DNA of 64,000 nucleotides, taken from positions 52,480 through 116,479 of the forward strand of contig JAYRYZ010000017.1 in assembly GCA_041916775.1 (NCBI GenBank). Direction: 5' to 3'. How positions within the stretch are numbered: the stretch's first letter is position 1; every line of letters begins with the position of its first letter. Of the stretch, positions 63,874-64,000 are shown piece by piece. The stretch is from UBA2357 sp041916775 (GTDB lineage: Bacteria; Pseudomonadota; Gammaproteobacteria; Burkholderiales; Rhodocyclaceae). The notes beneath the pieces are model-generated. The model ran no database searches and was not told where the DNA came from. It worked only from the letters and a program-made list of their open reading frames with translations. The translations under genes and the position numbers were made by a program.

Positions 63874-64000
63874 TCAGAAATCCTTCCACTCGTCCTCGTC
63901 GTCACTGACGACCGGGAGCGCCTTGCGCGCGCTGCGAGCCGGTGCCGGTACGGGCGCCGCCTCCGCGCGCCGGCCCGCCGCGGCTGGCAGTCTCGCCGGT
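63874..64000 (-). CDS. Methyl-accepting chemotaxis protein, 3' end only
   Basis: Only the last 42 codons are inside the window (the partial codon at 64000 continues beyond). They encode an Ala/Pro-rich flexible linker ending DDEDEWKDF before the stop at 63874. The terminal EWKDF fits the xWxxF pentapeptide that tethers CheR (and CheB) to major chemoreceptors. With cheR next in the operon this is strong evidence for an MCP, although no signalling domain is visible here. Confidence 0.8.
   Translation of the reverse strand, partial: PARLPAAAGRRAEAAPVPAPARSARKALPVVSDDEDEWKDF

Overview
The window is a dense, high-GC stretch of bacterial chromosome. Genes are tightly packed, many start/stop codons overlap as ATGA or GTGA, and no gap exceeds 300 bases. 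I see no tRNA, rRNA, CRISPR array, insertion sequence or prophage gene. Gene content and order (rpsP-rimM-trmD-rplS; lptGF/pepA/holC/valS; smc-zipA-ligA-galU; dapC-dapD-pilU-dapE-prmB; suhB/trmJ-cysE-isc) point to a betaproteobacterium, most likely a Rhodocyclales member of the Azoarcus/Thauera type. That placement is inference from synteny and protein character, not from a search.

Layout. 1-5141: 3' part of leuA, the wrbA-DUF2069 pair, a YihY membrane protein and an unrecognised 503-residue protein with a PilZ-like stretch. 5353-7533: the ribosomal protein/tRNA modification operon rpsP-rimM-trmD-rplS, with a good promoter and an intrinsic terminator. 7607-15407: lptF-lptG diverging from pepA-holC-hypothetical-valS, closed by a 44-base perfect palindrome. 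15440-19192: TusA-like sulfur carrier, periplasmic M48 protease, moaC and an FAD-linked 2-hydroxyacid dehydrogenase.

19215-28578 is the most regulatory part. A PmrAB-type two-component system is followed directly by a lipid A phosphoethanolamine transferase and a PAP2 phosphatase. Next comes a second two-component system with a PepSY protein. It diverges from a three-gene haem/flavin electron-transfer unit (DUF1924/SHP-like cytochrome, dihaem cytochrome c, ferric-reductase-like flavocytochrome). The intergenic region holds two mirror-image TTCAG-N6-TTCAG boxes, each placed just upstream of a candidate -10.

28706-33237: a small membrane protein, a DUF2946 protein with a TonB-dependent copper receptor, and a tungstate-type ABC transporter (ATPase and permease) with no binding-protein gene beside it. 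33472-43067: typA, then galU-ligA-zipA-smc on the minus strand. 43184-49206: lysine/diaminopimelate genes dapC, dapD and dapE, interrupted by a PilU-like ATPase and followed by prmB and a receiver-only response regulator.

49232-58970: an enlarged isc operon (trmJ, cysE, iscR, an extra cysteine desulfurase, iscS, iscU, iscA, hscB, hscA, fdx, iscX, gpx) with suhB diverging. The iscR promoter is well formed and overlapped by two sites resembling IscR type-1 sites. 59004-64000: a chemotaxis adaptation block (end of a chemoreceptor gene with a CheR-tethering tail, cheR, cheD, cheB), followed by a STAS protein and a receiver-PP2C-HATPase protein resembling the HsbA/HsbR partner-switching pair of Pseudomonas.

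Most genes are core housekeeping. The points most worth a second look are the divergent promoter at 26139-26192 and the electron-transfer unit it serves, the eptA-PAP2 cassette, the expanded isc operon, and the HsbRA-like pair.
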